A stretch of 64,000 bases of DNA from an uncultured Pelagibacteraceae bacterium (lineage in GTDB: Bacteria > Pseudomonadota > Alphaproteobacteria > Pelagibacterales > Pelagibacteraceae), in NCBI GenBank assembly GCA_902588585.1, contig CACIPQ010000003.1, positions 1 to 64,000 on the forward strand. Reading direction: 5' to 3'. A program made the translations under genes and the position numbers. Positions within the stretch are counted from its first letter, which is position 1; every line of letters begins with the position of its first letter. Positions 27,106-35,788 of this stretch are shown here, piece after piece. The notes below the pieces were generated by a model, which saw nothing but the letters and a program-made list of their open reading frames with translations, was not told the origin of the DNA and searched no databases.

Positions 27106-27318
27106 ATGAAAAATATTGTAATTTTACTAGTATGCTCTCTGTTGCTTGCGAACTGCAGTAATAGATATGTTCTTGGAACTAAATGCACATCACCGGATAA
27201 AGCAACTGGTGCCTACGAAAAATCATTCGTTTGGTCTGTAGATAGAACTATGAGCAATGAATCCTTTGGAAATAGAATTTCTAAAGAAAACTGTCCTAAA
27301 ACAGCTAAAAAATCTTAA
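27106..27318 (+). CDS. Small putative lipoprotein
   Basis: About 70 residues from ATG 27106 (a TTG lies two codons earlier). It has a short signal with lipobox LLANC, so Cys would be lipidated and the protein anchored in a membrane. The mature part has two more Cys (near residues 27 and 63) that could form a disulfide. No recognised domain. The next small gene starts 25 bases later. Confidence 0.6.
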   Translation: MKNIVILLVCSLLLANCSNRYVLGTKCTSPDKATGAYEKSFVWSVDRTMSNESFGNRISKENCPKTAKKS

Positions 27319-27342
27319 TTTTTAGTGACAGTTTAGAAAACC

Positions 27343-27447
27343 ATGATCATTATTGGTCTTACCCTGCTTGGTATTGCCGCACTATTCGTGTCTTTTTTAA
27401 TCGTGAACTTTAATTCTAAAAACGATAAAAAAGACACCGAATGCTAA
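27343..27447 (+). CDS. 34-residue single-pass membrane protein
   Basis: A short reading frame from ATG 27343 to TAA 27445: one hydrophobic helix (MIIIGLTLLGIAALFVSF at the N terminus) followed by a charged tail (NSKNDKKDTEC). It overlaps the start of the metallo-hydrolase gene by seven bases, a stop-start coupling typical of this genome. Composition and coupling support a real gene; there is no homology that I recognise. Confidence 0.5.
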   Translation: MIIIGLTLLGIAALFVSFLIVNFNSKNDKKDTEC

Positions 27448-28523
27448 AATATTTCCTATTTATACTTCTTTTCTTTTCTTTTAATAGTTTAGGCGCAATG
27501 GATAAAAAACCATATCATCATATTTACAAAGACGGAAAGCTGTTTGCTTTTAAAAATTTAGAAGGTGGTCCAAAGAGAGATCCTAATTTTAAATGGAATT
27601 GGAAAGTTTTTAGAGAAGAAAAAAAGAAACTAAAGATTAATTATCCTCCTGAACACGTAATTGAAAAACAGGATGTTTTAAAAAATCTTGAAAGACATAA
27701 ATCAGACTCATATGTTATGTGGCTTGATCACACAAACTTTATTATTAAACTTGGAGACACTACGATTATTACCGATCCAGTTTTTGAAAAAAATTATGGA
27801 CCTTTATGGTTTGGCCCTAAAAAATATATTGAGTCGCCTCTAACCCTGAAAGAAATTCCTGAGATAAATTTATTTTTACTGACACACAATCATTATGATC
27901 ACATGAGCATTCGTACAATAAAAAATTTTCCTTATAAAAATGCTAAAGTACTTGTGCCCCTTAAGCTTGGAAAATATTTTACAAAAAATGGGTACGAAAA
28001 AGATAATGTCAAAGAGATGGACTGGTTTGATAAAATTAAAATTAATGATGAAATCACAATAACAATGCTCCCGGCCCAACATTGGAGCAAGCGTTGGATA
28101 TGGGGAGTTGGAAATACAAATAGAAGTCTTTGGGGGAGTTTTTTAATCGAATATAAAGATAAAAAAATCTTTTTTGCTTGTGATACTGGACCTGCACCTT
28201 TTTATAAAGATTTAGGGGAAAAATATGGTCCGATTGATTTAGGTTTTGGAAATATTGGAGCCTACAATTTTTTTCCGATTGTAAATGTTAAAGACAAATC
28301 TACAGCTCATGCAAACCCTGAAGAACTTTTATCATTAATGAAAGAATTAAAAGTTAAAAAAGTAGTGGGAATGCATTGGGGTACAGCAATCTTAAGCTTA
28401 GAGCCAATTTGGGAACCTCCAGTTAGATTTAAAGCAAATGCTGAAAAGTTTGGCTACAAAAAAGAGGATGCGATTATATTTAAAATAGGTGAGATTAAAA
28501 AATTAGAAGATCTCATTAACTAG
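27441..28523 (+). CDS. Metallo-beta-lactamase-fold hydrolase (RomA/NAPE-PLD-like)
   Basis: A 360-residue exported or membrane-anchored protein: signal-like residues 1-18, then an MBL fold. Metal ligands are visible in LLTHNHYDHMS (HxHxDH), a later His in PAQHWSKRW, an Asp in FACDTGPAP and the last His in VGMHWGTA. The layout and the GPLWFGPKKYIESP stretch fit the NAPE-PLD/UlaG-like branch that cleaves phosphodiesters or lactones. The substrate is unknown. Its end overlaps the convergent polybasic gene by eight bases. Confidence 0.82.
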   Translation: MLKYFLFILLFFSFNSLGAMDKKPYHHIYKDGKLFAFKNLEGGPKRDPNFKWNWKVFREEKKKLKINYPPEHVIEKQDVLKNLERHKSDSYVMWLDHTNFIIKLGDTTIITDPVFEKNYGPLWFGPKKYIESPLTLKEIPEINLFLLTHNHYDHMSIRTIKNFPYKNAKVLVPLKLGKYFTKNGYEKDNVKEMDWFDKIKINDEITITMLPAQHWSKRWIWGVGNTNRSLWGSFLIEYKDKKIFFACDTGPAPFYKDLGEKYGPIDLGFGNIGAYNFFPIVNVKDKSTAHANPEELLSLMKELKVKKVVGMHWGTAILSLEPIWEPPVRFKANAEKFGYKKEDAIIFKIGEIKKLEDLIN

Positions 28524-29646
28524 CTTTTTTTTCTTCTGAAGGTTTTTTTGAATTTCTTTCTCTTTCAATCATTTTTACTACATTGTCAATCGCTGTCTCT
28601 TGAAATTGAAAAATAGATTTAATATCAAATTCAACACTTAAATGTTTTTCAGGATCTGTTTTCATTTCAAGAACTATCTTTTTACTTTCTATTGAATTAT
28701 CTTTTAAATAACAAAGAAGTATAAAATCTTCAGATTCTTGTAATTCTAGCCATTTTAGATAAACTTCTCCTGTATCCATTGATAGATCCACAATTTTAAG
28801 AGGAGACAAATGTTTTCCTAATATTTTAGAACGATTACAAAAGAATGCGATGGATCTTAAAGATCTAGTAAAACTCATTAGAGTATTTTCAATTTCTGAT
28901 TTTTGGAATAGAAGTTTTCTTTCTTTTTCAATTAAAGCAGACTTGTCTTCATCCCCTTGAACCTGAATACCAAGATCCTGTAATTTTTTTCTATAGGATT
29001 CTAATCTATAATTTTTATATTTTTCTTTTATGGCGTTAACTCTATCAAGTGTAAATTGATAATCTTCCTTCTCTGCTTTAAAAGCAGCTTTTTCAAGCAT
29101 AGCTACTTCGCGGTTCATTCGTGCTTCAAAGCCAGCTATTTTTTTGGTCAAACGGAGATTATCAAAGATCTTTTGTTGCTCTCTTGCCTTTTGCTGTCTA
29201 TTTTCACGTTCTTGCTGTCTTAAAAATATTTGCATATCTTTTTTTAATTCTTTGGAATAATAAATTTCTTCCTTTAATTGCTCTTGCTTCATTTTTTTGA
29301 CAAGTTCAAGCTTCTCTCTTTTCCTTCTTTCTTCCTCTCTTGCTCTTGCTTCTTCAGTTTTTAGGAGTCTTCGTCTTCTTTCACGTTGAAAATTATAATA
29401 GGCTTCAAAAATAGGTGTGCTCAGATAAGAAAGTAAATTTTTTAGACTAAATTCTTTGATTTTTGAAAAAGACTGATAAAATTTATAGCTAGATTTTTTT
29501 CTTTTTTTAGCTGTAACTTTTGGTCTTCTTTTTTTTCTTGGTCGAGAAGATCTTTTTAAGGTCTTTTTCTTATATCGTCTTTTAATTTTGACCCTTTTTT
29601 TAAGCCTTTTTCTTTTGCTTTTTTTTGCTTTTTTTTTCTTTTTCAT
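28516..29646 (-). CDS. Polybasic coiled-coil protein, unknown function
   Basis: A 376-residue protein in three parts. Residues 1-52 are almost wholly Lys/Arg (blocks such as KKKKKAKKSKRKRLKKR), like a histone tail. Residues about 75-240 form a long charged coiled coil rich in Glu, Arg, Lys and Gln. Residues about 245-376 look globular (SFTRSLRSIAFFCNRSK, EVYLKWLELQESEDFILLCYL). No signal peptide or membrane helix. It could bind nucleic acid or phospholipid head groups; I recognise no family. It lies 27 bases after cfa and is preceded by an inverted repeat at 29649-29670. Confidence 0.7.
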   Translation of the reverse strand: MKKKKKAKKSKRKRLKKRVKIKRRYKKKTLKRSSRPRKKRRPKVTAKKRKKSSYKFYQSFSKIKEFSLKNLLSYLSTPIFEAYYNFQRERRRRLLKTEEARAREEERRKREKLELVKKMKQEQLKEEIYYSKELKKDMQIFLRQQERENRQQKAREQQKIFDNLRLTKKIAGFEARMNREVAMLEKAAFKAEKEDYQFTLDRVNAIKEKYKNYRLESYRKKLQDLGIQVQGDEDKSALIEKERKLLFQKSEIENTLMSFTRSLRSIAFFCNRSKILGKHLSPLKIVDLSMDTGEVYLKWLELQESEDFILLCYLKDNSIESKKIVLEMKTDPEKHLSVEFDIKSIFQFQETAIDNVVKMIERERNSKKPSEEKKAS

Positions 29647-29648
29647 CG

Positions 29649-29670
29649 AGTGCTATTAACTAATAACACT
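29649..29670 (-). repeat. Inverted repeat directly upstream of the polybasic gene
   Basis: A 22-base imperfect palindrome (AGTGTTATTA / TAATAGCACT with a two-base centre on the minus strand, one G-T pair) lies between the cfa stop codon and the ATG at 29646, where a Shine-Dalgarno would be. It could be an RNA hairpin controlling translation, an operator or a weak terminator. There is no T tract after it. Confidence 0.45.
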
Positions 29671-29673
29671 TTC

Positions 29674-30864
29674 TTAAGAATATATATAGTCCCTCGTTGA
29701 TGGAGCTGTGGTTAGTTTTTTGGTAAGCTGAAATTGGAATACAACTTGGTCACCATGCTTGAAGGCCATTTCACAAGAAGAAAGATAAAATTCAAACATC
29801 CTAAAAAATCTTTCGTCAAACATTTTAACCACTTTTCCTTTATTTTTTATAAATCTTTCTTTCCAATTTCTGAGAGTATGGGCATAATGCATTCTCAAAA
29901 CTTCAATATCTGATACGATTAGACCAGATTTCTCAATAGGTCCTGCAACTTCACTCAAACTAGGAGTATATCCTCCGGGGAAAATGTATCTAGTTATCCA
30001 TGGATGGGGGTCTCTTGGAGGATTAATTGAACCAATAGTATGTAATAGGGCCATACCATTATCATTTAAAATATCAAAAACTTTTTTAAAAAAAGTTTTA
30101 TAAAATTTTCTTCCAACATGTTCGAACATTCCTACACTTACAATTCGGTCAAACTTCTCTTTTACTTCTCTATAGTCTACCAATTTAAATTCTACTTGAT
30201 TTCCAAGATTTAATTCTTTTGCTTTTTTTTTACTATATTCAAATTGGTTTTTTGACAAAGTTATACCAGTTACATGGCATTTAGCTTTTTTTGCAATCTC
30301 AATAGCAAGTGAACCCCATCCGCTACCAATATCCAACACTTTTTGGTTGGGACGAATATTTAATTTTTTAATTATATGGTTGATTTTGTTTTCTTGAGCT
30401 TCTTCCAAAGTTTCTTTTTCATTTTTGAAGTATGCACACGAATATTGTCGTAAAGGATCAAGAAAAAGAAAGTAAAGATCATCTGAAATATCATAGTGAT
30501 GAGCAACATTCATTCTAGATTTTTTTATAAAATTAAAATTAGTAAGATACCTATAAGACCCTCTAAATTTATTAAAAAATTCACTGAAGGTATTTGTTTC
30601 ACGACGTCCAATATTTTCTAAAGCAATATCAAGAAAGTTGCTCAACTCACCTCCTTCAATAGTTATTGATCCGTCGGTATATGCCTCTCCAAAATAAAGA
30701 TCTGGGTAAAGCAATAATTTGTAATGTAAATTTTTTTTATGTATTTTTAATTTTATGGGTTTTCCTGAATCTGGACTCCCAATAACATGTTCTTTGCCAT
30801 AAGCATCTTCTAGGATAAAACCACCTTTTGTAAATAATTTATTTAAAAATTTAACAAGTTGCAT
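29674..30864 (-). CDS. cfa: Cyclopropane-fatty-acyl-phospholipid synthase family methyltransferase
   Basis: A 396-residue SAM-dependent enzyme that methylates or cyclopropanates unsaturated lipid acyl chains in the membrane. Features: an N-terminal lipid-binding domain (about 1-115), the YSCAYF block, SAM motif VLDIGSGWGSLAIEIA near 176, VSVGMFEHVG, and IFPGGYTPSLSEV near 305, which in Cfa contacts the bicarbonate/acyl site. A family member with another activity is possible. It follows the aldolase gene by three bases. Confidence 0.9.
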   Translation of the reverse strand: MQLVKFLNKLFTKGGFILEDAYGKEHVIGSPDSGKPIKLKIHKKNLHYKLLLYPDLYFGEAYTDGSITIEGGELSNFLDIALENIGRRETNTFSEFFNKFRGSYRYLTNFNFIKKSRMNVAHHYDISDDLYFLFLDPLRQYSCAYFKNEKETLEEAQENKINHIIKKLNIRPNQKVLDIGSGWGSLAIEIAKKAKCHVTGITLSKNQFEYSKKKAKELNLGNQVEFKLVDYREVKEKFDRIVSVGMFEHVGRKFYKTFFKKVFDILNDNGMALLHTIGSINPPRDPHPWITRYIFPGGYTPSLSEVAGPIEKSGLIVSDIEVLRMHYAHTLRNWKERFIKNKGKVVKMFDERFFRMFEFYLSSCEMAFKHGDQVVFQFQLTKKLTTAPSTRDYIYS

Positions 30865-30867
30865 ATT

Positions 30868-31758
30868 TCAAGCGGCAATGTTTTTATTTGGTAAAAAATT
30901 TAAATCCTTTAATTTTCTGATCATTTCTTCCTTTTTAGAATTATTTAATAGTTCTAGAGGAGGTAGCAAATTTCCATAAATCTTATTTTCCAAGCTTTTA
31001 AAGGTATGTAGGGCAGAAATTAAATTTCCAGTGTCATCAAAAATTGTTCTTATAGTTTTCAACTTTTCATTCGTAGACGAATTTCCATTTTTATGAAAAT
31101 CATCATAAACTTTCTTTGCTAAAGATCCTGTAACATTTGTCGTTGCCGATATACATCCGGCCGCACCTAATTTGAGACCGTCTAATAATTTTTTTTCACT
31201 TCCAACAAACATTGAAAAGTTTTTAGCTTTAAAATTATCCCAAAGATTTCCTGTACTATCTTTCATTCCAACTATATTTTTTGGAAAATCTTTTATTAGT
31301 TTACTTGTTACTTCTGAGGTAAAAGCATAACCGCTTAATTTAGAAAAATTATAAAGTACAATTTTAGCTTCTGGAACAGATTTAATTATATTTGCATAAA
31401 AATTGTAAACACCATTGTCATCATTTTTGTAGTAAGCCACGTTCATCGTAAGAAAGTTTTCAAAACCTTTTTTTATTGAATGTTGCATAATATTTATAGT
31501 GTCATTTAGACTATTGCAGGAAGTTCCTATTAGTATTTTTTCTCTAAAATTTTTTTTTGATAAAGAATTAATGAATTCCTTCTTTTCAGAAATAGAGATC
31601 AACTGTCCACATCCGGTGCTGCCAAAAAATGCTGATCCAACTCCATTATCATCAAGATTTTTCTTTGCGTGAATCAAAGTTTCTTCTATATCTAGGCTCA
31701 AATCAGCTTTTAAAACTGACATGGACGCTGCATATACGCCGCTCAAAATTTTAGACAT
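30868..31758 (-). CDS. Dihydrodipicolinate synthase/N-acetylneuraminate lyase family aldolase
   Basis: A 296-residue TIM-barrel class I aldolase. Schiff-base lysine K166 (GMKDSTG) and Tyr136 (VLYNF) are present. The GTTGE loop reads GSTGCGQ and the YNxPxR block reads YNFSKLSG, so the Arg that binds the substrate carboxylate in true DapA is missing. That makes a keto-acid or sugar-acid aldolase likelier than lysine synthesis. ATG 31758 was chosen over TTG 31770 because GGGTGA lies four bases before it. Confidence 0.8.
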   Translation of the reverse strand: MSKILSGVYAASMSVLKADLSLDIEETLIHAKKNLDDNGVGSAFFGSTGCGQLISISEKKEFINSLSKKNFREKILIGTSCNSLNDTINIMQHSIKKGFENFLTMNVAYYKNDDNGVYNFYANIIKSVPEAKIVLYNFSKLSGYAFTSEVTSKLIKDFPKNIVGMKDSTGNLWDNFKAKNFSMFVGSEKKLLDGLKLGAAGCISATTNVTGSLAKKVYDDFHKNGNSSTNEKLKTIRTIFDDTGNLISALHTFKSLENKIYGNLLPPLELLNNSKKEEMIRKLKDLNFLPNKNIAA

Positions 31759-31803
31759 GTTTTCACCCAATTTTTATATAAAGGTACTATAAATAAAAAA
31801 GAA

Positions 31804-32724
31804 ATGAAAATTCTTATTATTCAACAAAGATACGGTATTGGGGACCTGATTATTTTTCTACCCTATATCCATGCAATTTCAAAAAAATTTAACACGCAGG
31901 TAAGTCTTTTGGTTAAGAAAAGTTCAAAAGCATTGGATTTGCTAGCTGATGATAATCATATCGACGAAATAATTATATTAGATAAAGAAAAAGATGGTTT
32001 GAGCGGATTTTTTAAGTTGTCAAATGAATTAAAAAAGAGAAAATTTAATAAAGTTTTTATTTTTAATAGTTCTTTAAGGTATAATTTAATTGCAAAATTT
32101 TCTGGAATAGGATCAATTCAACAGTATCCATTATTTAGATCTAAAGACAATATAGTTCATAGTGCTAAAATTTTTACTGAAAATGTAATAGGTAAAGTTG
32201 TCTCGACTGAGCCTAATTTAAAAATTAAAAATACAAATAATAATTTGGATAAAAATTTAAAGCATATTTGTCTTGCTATTTCTGCTTCCGGTCAAACTAA
32301 AAGATGGGACTTACAAAATTATATTAAACTTTGTCAGGAGTTGATAAAAAATCGAAAATGCAAATTTTATATAGCTGCTGGTGCCAAAGATATTGATTTA
32401 ATCAATAATTTTAAAAACTCTGATGTGGGAAAAAATTGTGAATCTTTTGAAAAACTTAGTATCAAACAAACCTTGCCTATTATAAAAAATTGTAGTTTAG
32501 CAATTTGTAACGACACAGGATTTGCCCATATCGCTTGTGCGCTTGGAGTAAAAACTTTAACTTTATTTATGGATAGTCCTGTGATGGCTTACGGAAAATA
32601 TTCTTCAAGAATGGAAGTAATCGAACCTGAGGGAGAGAAAGATAGTACTACCCATGATACTTTGGGGAAAGATAGAATTTCCTTTGAAAAAGTCTTAGCT
32701 AAAGCAAATCAAATGTTAATTTAA
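31804..32724 (+). CDS. Glycosyltransferase family 9 (heptosyltransferase-like)
   Basis: A 306-residue GT-B enzyme. The N-terminal block is MKILIIQQRYGIGDLIIFLP; the middle hinge is ISASGQTKRW near 155; the nucleotide-sugar block CNDTGFAHIACALGVKTLTLF lies near 235. Such enzymes add heptose or related sugars to the lipopolysaccharide core; the sugar here is unknown. It stands alone, divergent from the aldolase and overlapping the convergent J-protein by four bases. Confidence 0.85.
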   Translation: MKILIIQQRYGIGDLIIFLPYIHAISKKFNTQVSLLVKKSSKALDLLADDNHIDEIIILDKEKDGLSGFFKLSNELKKRKFNKVFIFNSSLRYNLIAKFSGIGSIQQYPLFRSKDNIVHSAKIFTENVIGKVVSTEPNLKIKNTNNNLDKNLKHICLAISASGQTKRWDLQNYIKLCQELIKNRKCKFYIAAGAKDIDLINNFKNSDVGKNCESFEKLSIKQTLPIIKNCSLAICNDTGFAHIACALGVKTLTLFMDSPVMAYGKYSSRMEVIEPEGEKDSTTHDTLGKDRISFEKVLAKANQMLI

Positions 32725-33236
32725 CTAAAGTCATTTTTTAAAATAGTCTCTTTTGCTTCGCTAACAATTTGAGCTAATTTTGTCGTATCTGTTTCCTGGT
32801 TTGAATCAGGATGAAGTTTTTGCATTATTTTCTTATATTTTGATAGAACATCTTCTTTTGAACACTTGTTTCGTTTTAATCCCAAAATATTATAGCTATC
32901 ATCTAGAGTAAGGTTTGATGAGGGTTTAGAATTATTTGGTCCTGAAGTGAAATTAAATCTTCCTGTCTGTCTTAAATAACTTAAAAGTCTAAATAATTGA
33001 AACATTTGTAGAAGGGTTAATCCTTTTAGCTTAAGTAGAGGAAGTAGTAATATTAAAACTGGAATACTAAAAGCATATCTTCCTACTAAAAAGAAAATAG
33101 CGGCCAAGAGTATAGAGGCAATTATAATGATATATCTAATAGACCTTGCGATTTTTTTGCTACTTGTTTTGGCAAACCAATTTAATAATAAATAAAGAAT
33201 GACAAAACAGATTCCAATGATTAAAAATAAATTCAT
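32721..33236 (-). CDS. Membrane-anchored protein with C-terminal J domain
   Basis: A 171-residue protein with an N-terminal helix (1-19), a further hydrophobic region (about 33-66), a disordered NSKPSSN-like linker, and a J domain at the C terminus (about 113-171) with the HPD motif in KLHPDSNQ. The J domain would stimulate a DnaK ATPase at the membrane. J domain last, after the anchor, is the arrangement of mitochondrial Pam18/Tim14 and of alphaproteobacterial relatives. Confidence 0.82.
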   Translation of the reverse strand: MNLFLIIGICFVILYLLLNWFAKTSSKKIARSIRYIIIIASILLAAIFFLVGRYAFSIPVLILLLPLLKLKGLTLLQMFQLFRLLSYLRQTGRFNFTSGPNNSKPSSNLTLDDSYNILGLKRNKCSKEDVLSKYKKIMQKLHPDSNQETDTTKLAQIVSEAKETILKNDFS

Positions 33237-33248
33237 AATTCTTTTTTA

Positions 33249-35321
33249 ATGATGAAGATACCACAGTTACGTAAACAACCAGAAAAAAAAAGTTTCCATG
33301 GATACAGTTGGAAAGACGATTACTCATGGATTCATCAAGATAATTGTCTCGAAATTTTAAGAGATACGGGTCAACTCAATCCTGAAGTTCGAAAATATTT
33401 AGAAGAAGAGAATGTCTACACTAAAGAAAATATGAAAGACACAGAAAATTTGCAAAAAAAACTTTTTCGTGAAATTGAGGGTAGAATAAAATTAGATGAT
33501 GAAAGTCTTCCTTATAGAGATAAAAAATACGAGTACTGGACCAAAACCACAAAACAGGGAAATTATTCTAAAAAATTAAGAAGAAAAATAGGTGATAATA
33601 AAATAGAAACTTACTGGGATGGAGATGTAGAGGCGAAAGGTAAAAAATTTTTTAGCACAGGAGATCTTGAGGTTTCATACAACGATGAGCTATTAGCTTA
33701 TTCCATAGATGATAAGGGCGGCGAATATTTCACAATTTTTTTAAGAAAAATAGCTGACAATAAAATTATTGAAGAGCCCATTAAAGATACAGCTGGGGGT
33801 ATAGTTTGGGCATATGATGACAAATCATTTTTTTACCGAAAACATGATGGCCAACACAGACCTCGTAAAATTTTTCAACACAAATTAGGCACTTCAAGTA
33901 AAGAAGATAAATTAATTTTTGAAGAAAAATCTGAAAGATTTACATGCTCTATAAGCACTAGTAGTTGCGAAAATTTTTATTTAATTGATACAAGTGAACA
34001 TACAACGTCTGAGGTTTACTATTTTCATAAAGATGAAAAAACATTTAAACCAAAATTATTTTTCAAAAGAGAAGCGGGTATTCAATATAGCATAGATAGT
34101 TTTGCTGGTTGGTGGTGGATGTGGACCAATAAAGATGCTGAAGATTTTAAAATTTCAAGATGTCCAAATAAAAATACTAAAGAGTGGAAAGATTTTATTC
34201 CTGCGAAAAATGGTGTTTTAATTGGTGGACTCACGTTCTTAAATAATTGGATTGTCAGATCTGAGGTTTCTGATGCTCTTTCAAAAATTTTTGTTAGAAA
34301 CACAAAAACGAACAAAGAAGAGCAGCTGATGTTCACTGATGAAAAAGTTATTTCTCCAGGAATAGCTCTTATGCAGAAAGATAAAAACACAGACACTATA
34401 CGAATAGGTTATGAATCTCCCAGGACACCTTCTAGAACATATGAATACAATTTAAGGACAAAAGAAAAAAAACTTGTGAAGGAGCAAGAAGTTCCGTCTG
34501 GTCACAATAGAAATGATTATATTGTGGAACGCTTGAATTGTCCAAGCCATGATGGTCGAAATATTCCAATTACAATTACTTATCATAAAAAAACAAAACT
34601 AGATGGAAATGCACATCTTTTATTATACGGCTACGGAAGCTACGGAAGTTCTATGTCACCTACTTTTTCAACAACAAAACTTTCTTTAATTGATAGGGAT
34701 ATAATTTGGGCAACATGTCATATAAGAGGTGGACTTGAGAGAGGAATGGCATGGTGGCGAGAAGGAAAGATGTTAAACAAAAAAAATACATTTTCTGATT
34801 TTATTAGTTGTGGAAAATTTTTAATTCAAAAAAAATATACTAGTAAAAATAAATTGATTGCTTTTGGAGGTTCTGCTGGAGGCCTTCTGGTGTCAAATGC
34901 TGTTAATCAAGCACCTGACATTTTTCTAGGAGCCATTATGGCTGTGCCATTCGTAGATAATTTAACAACCAATATGGATCATTCACTCCCCTTAACCCCT
35001 GGAGAATTGTTAGAATTTGGTGATGCAAAAAATAATAAAGAACACTTCGAATATATACGTTCTTACGCTCCTTATGATAATATTGAAAAAAAGAACTATC
35101 CTCATATTTTGATTACAACATCTTTGTCTGACTCTAGGGTTTTGTTTGACGAACCAACCAAATATTGTGCAAAACTTAGGGATTACAAAACCGATAGTAA
35201 TTTATTACTTTTAAAATGTGAAATGGATGCTGGGCATGGATCTCGGTCAGGAAGAAAAAACACAATAGAAGACATCGCTTTTGATTATGCTTTTGCCTTA
35301 AAAATTTCAGGAAAAGTATAA
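33249..35321 (+). CDS. ptrB: Oligopeptidase B-like S9A peptidase
   Basis: A 690-residue prolyl-oligopeptidase-family serine peptidase: an N-terminal strand-swapped part and beta-propeller (about 70-400), then an alpha/beta-hydrolase domain. Catalytic Ser is in GGSAGGLL near 541, Asp in DSRVLFDEP near 627 and His in DAGHGSRSGR near 662. Oligopeptidase B cuts short peptides after Arg/Lys; specificity here is inferred from overall likeness only. No signal peptide, so it is cytosolic. ATG 33249 and 33252 are both possible starts. Confidence 0.88.
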   Translation: MMKIPQLRKQPEKKSFHGYSWKDDYSWIHQDNCLEILRDTGQLNPEVRKYLEEENVYTKENMKDTENLQKKLFREIEGRIKLDDESLPYRDKKYEYWTKTTKQGNYSKKLRRKIGDNKIETYWDGDVEAKGKKFFSTGDLEVSYNDELLAYSIDDKGGEYFTIFLRKIADNKIIEEPIKDTAGGIVWAYDDKSFFYRKHDGQHRPRKIFQHKLGTSSKEDKLIFEEKSERFTCSISTSSCENFYLIDTSEHTTSEVYYFHKDEKTFKPKLFFKREAGIQYSIDSFAGWWWMWTNKDAEDFKISRCPNKNTKEWKDFIPAKNGVLIGGLTFLNNWIVRSEVSDALSKIFVRNTKTNKEEQLMFTDEKVISPGIALMQKDKNTDTIRIGYESPRTPSRTYEYNLRTKEKKLVKEQEVPSGHNRNDYIVERLNCPSHDGRNIPITITYHKKTKLDGNAHLLLYGYGSYGSSMSPTFSTTKLSLIDRDIIWATCHIRGGLERGMAWWREGKMLNKKNTFSDFISCGKFLIQKKYTSKNKLIAFGGSAGGLLVSNAVNQAPDIFLGAIMAVPFVDNLTTNMDHSLPLTPGELLEFGDAKNNKEHFEYIRSYAPYDNIEKKNYPHILITTSLSDSRVLFDEPTKYCAKLRDYKTDSNLLLLKCEMDAGHGSRSGRKNTIEDIAFDYAFALKISGKV

Positions 35322-35322
35322 T

Positions 35323-35625
35323 TTAAAAACAATTCTTGCTACTAAAACCAACAACAATATTGTTTTGATTTATTTCAAATCTTCTTTCACATTTAATATT
35401 TAATTTTGATTTTAAATAAACAAAATTCTTGTTTGCCTTATCGGTTACTTCTACCAAATCTGGTTCACCGAATTCTATTTTTAATTCCTCCACCGACTTG
35501 CTTAGAAAACTGCTTAGTTTTTGTTCCTCTTTGGAAATAGTCTTATCAACCTTTGTGCTAACTGTTTTACAACCTACAAAGATAAAAAAAGATAGAATCA
35601 AACATATAAAATACATTTTTTTCAT
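35323..35625 (-). CDS. Small putative lipoprotein
   Basis: A 100-residue protein with signal and lipobox IFVGC (Cys19). The mature part has SVEELKIEFGEPDLVEV, which resembles the repeat in BamE/SmpA-type lipoproteins (turn FGxP), followed by an FVYLKSKLNIKCERRFEI strand pair. Assignment to that family is weak. Two Cys near 79 and 99 may form a disulfide. Confidence 0.65.
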   Translation of the reverse strand: MKKMYFICLILSFFIFVGCKTVSTKVDKTISKEEQKLSSFLSKSVEELKIEFGEPDLVEVTDKANKNFVYLKSKLNIKCERRFEINQNNIVVGFSSKNCF

Positions 35626-35788
35626 AATTCAACTTTTTATAGAATACACCAAAAATTATAAACAGAAATACAACTTTAAATATACATAAAAAAAGACTCA
35701 TCTCTGTATTGCAGTTTTTTCGTTAGATTTAGTATGAAGAATCAAATACCACCATTAGATATCAATTTATCGAAAGAGAGGAAAAATT
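35626..35788. other. Longest intergenic region, divergent leaders
   Basis: About 163 AT-rich bases between the lipoprotein gene and the purine permease. I see AGAGAGG as the ribosome site at 35775-35781 for ATG 35789, but no hairpin or aptamer pattern that I can name. Promoters for both genes must lie here; no confident -35/-10 pair stands out. Confidence 0.5.

Noticed and set aside
35626-35788. Possible purine or preQ1 riboswitch before the permease
   Set aside because: I found no conserved core or paired stems matching either aptamer.
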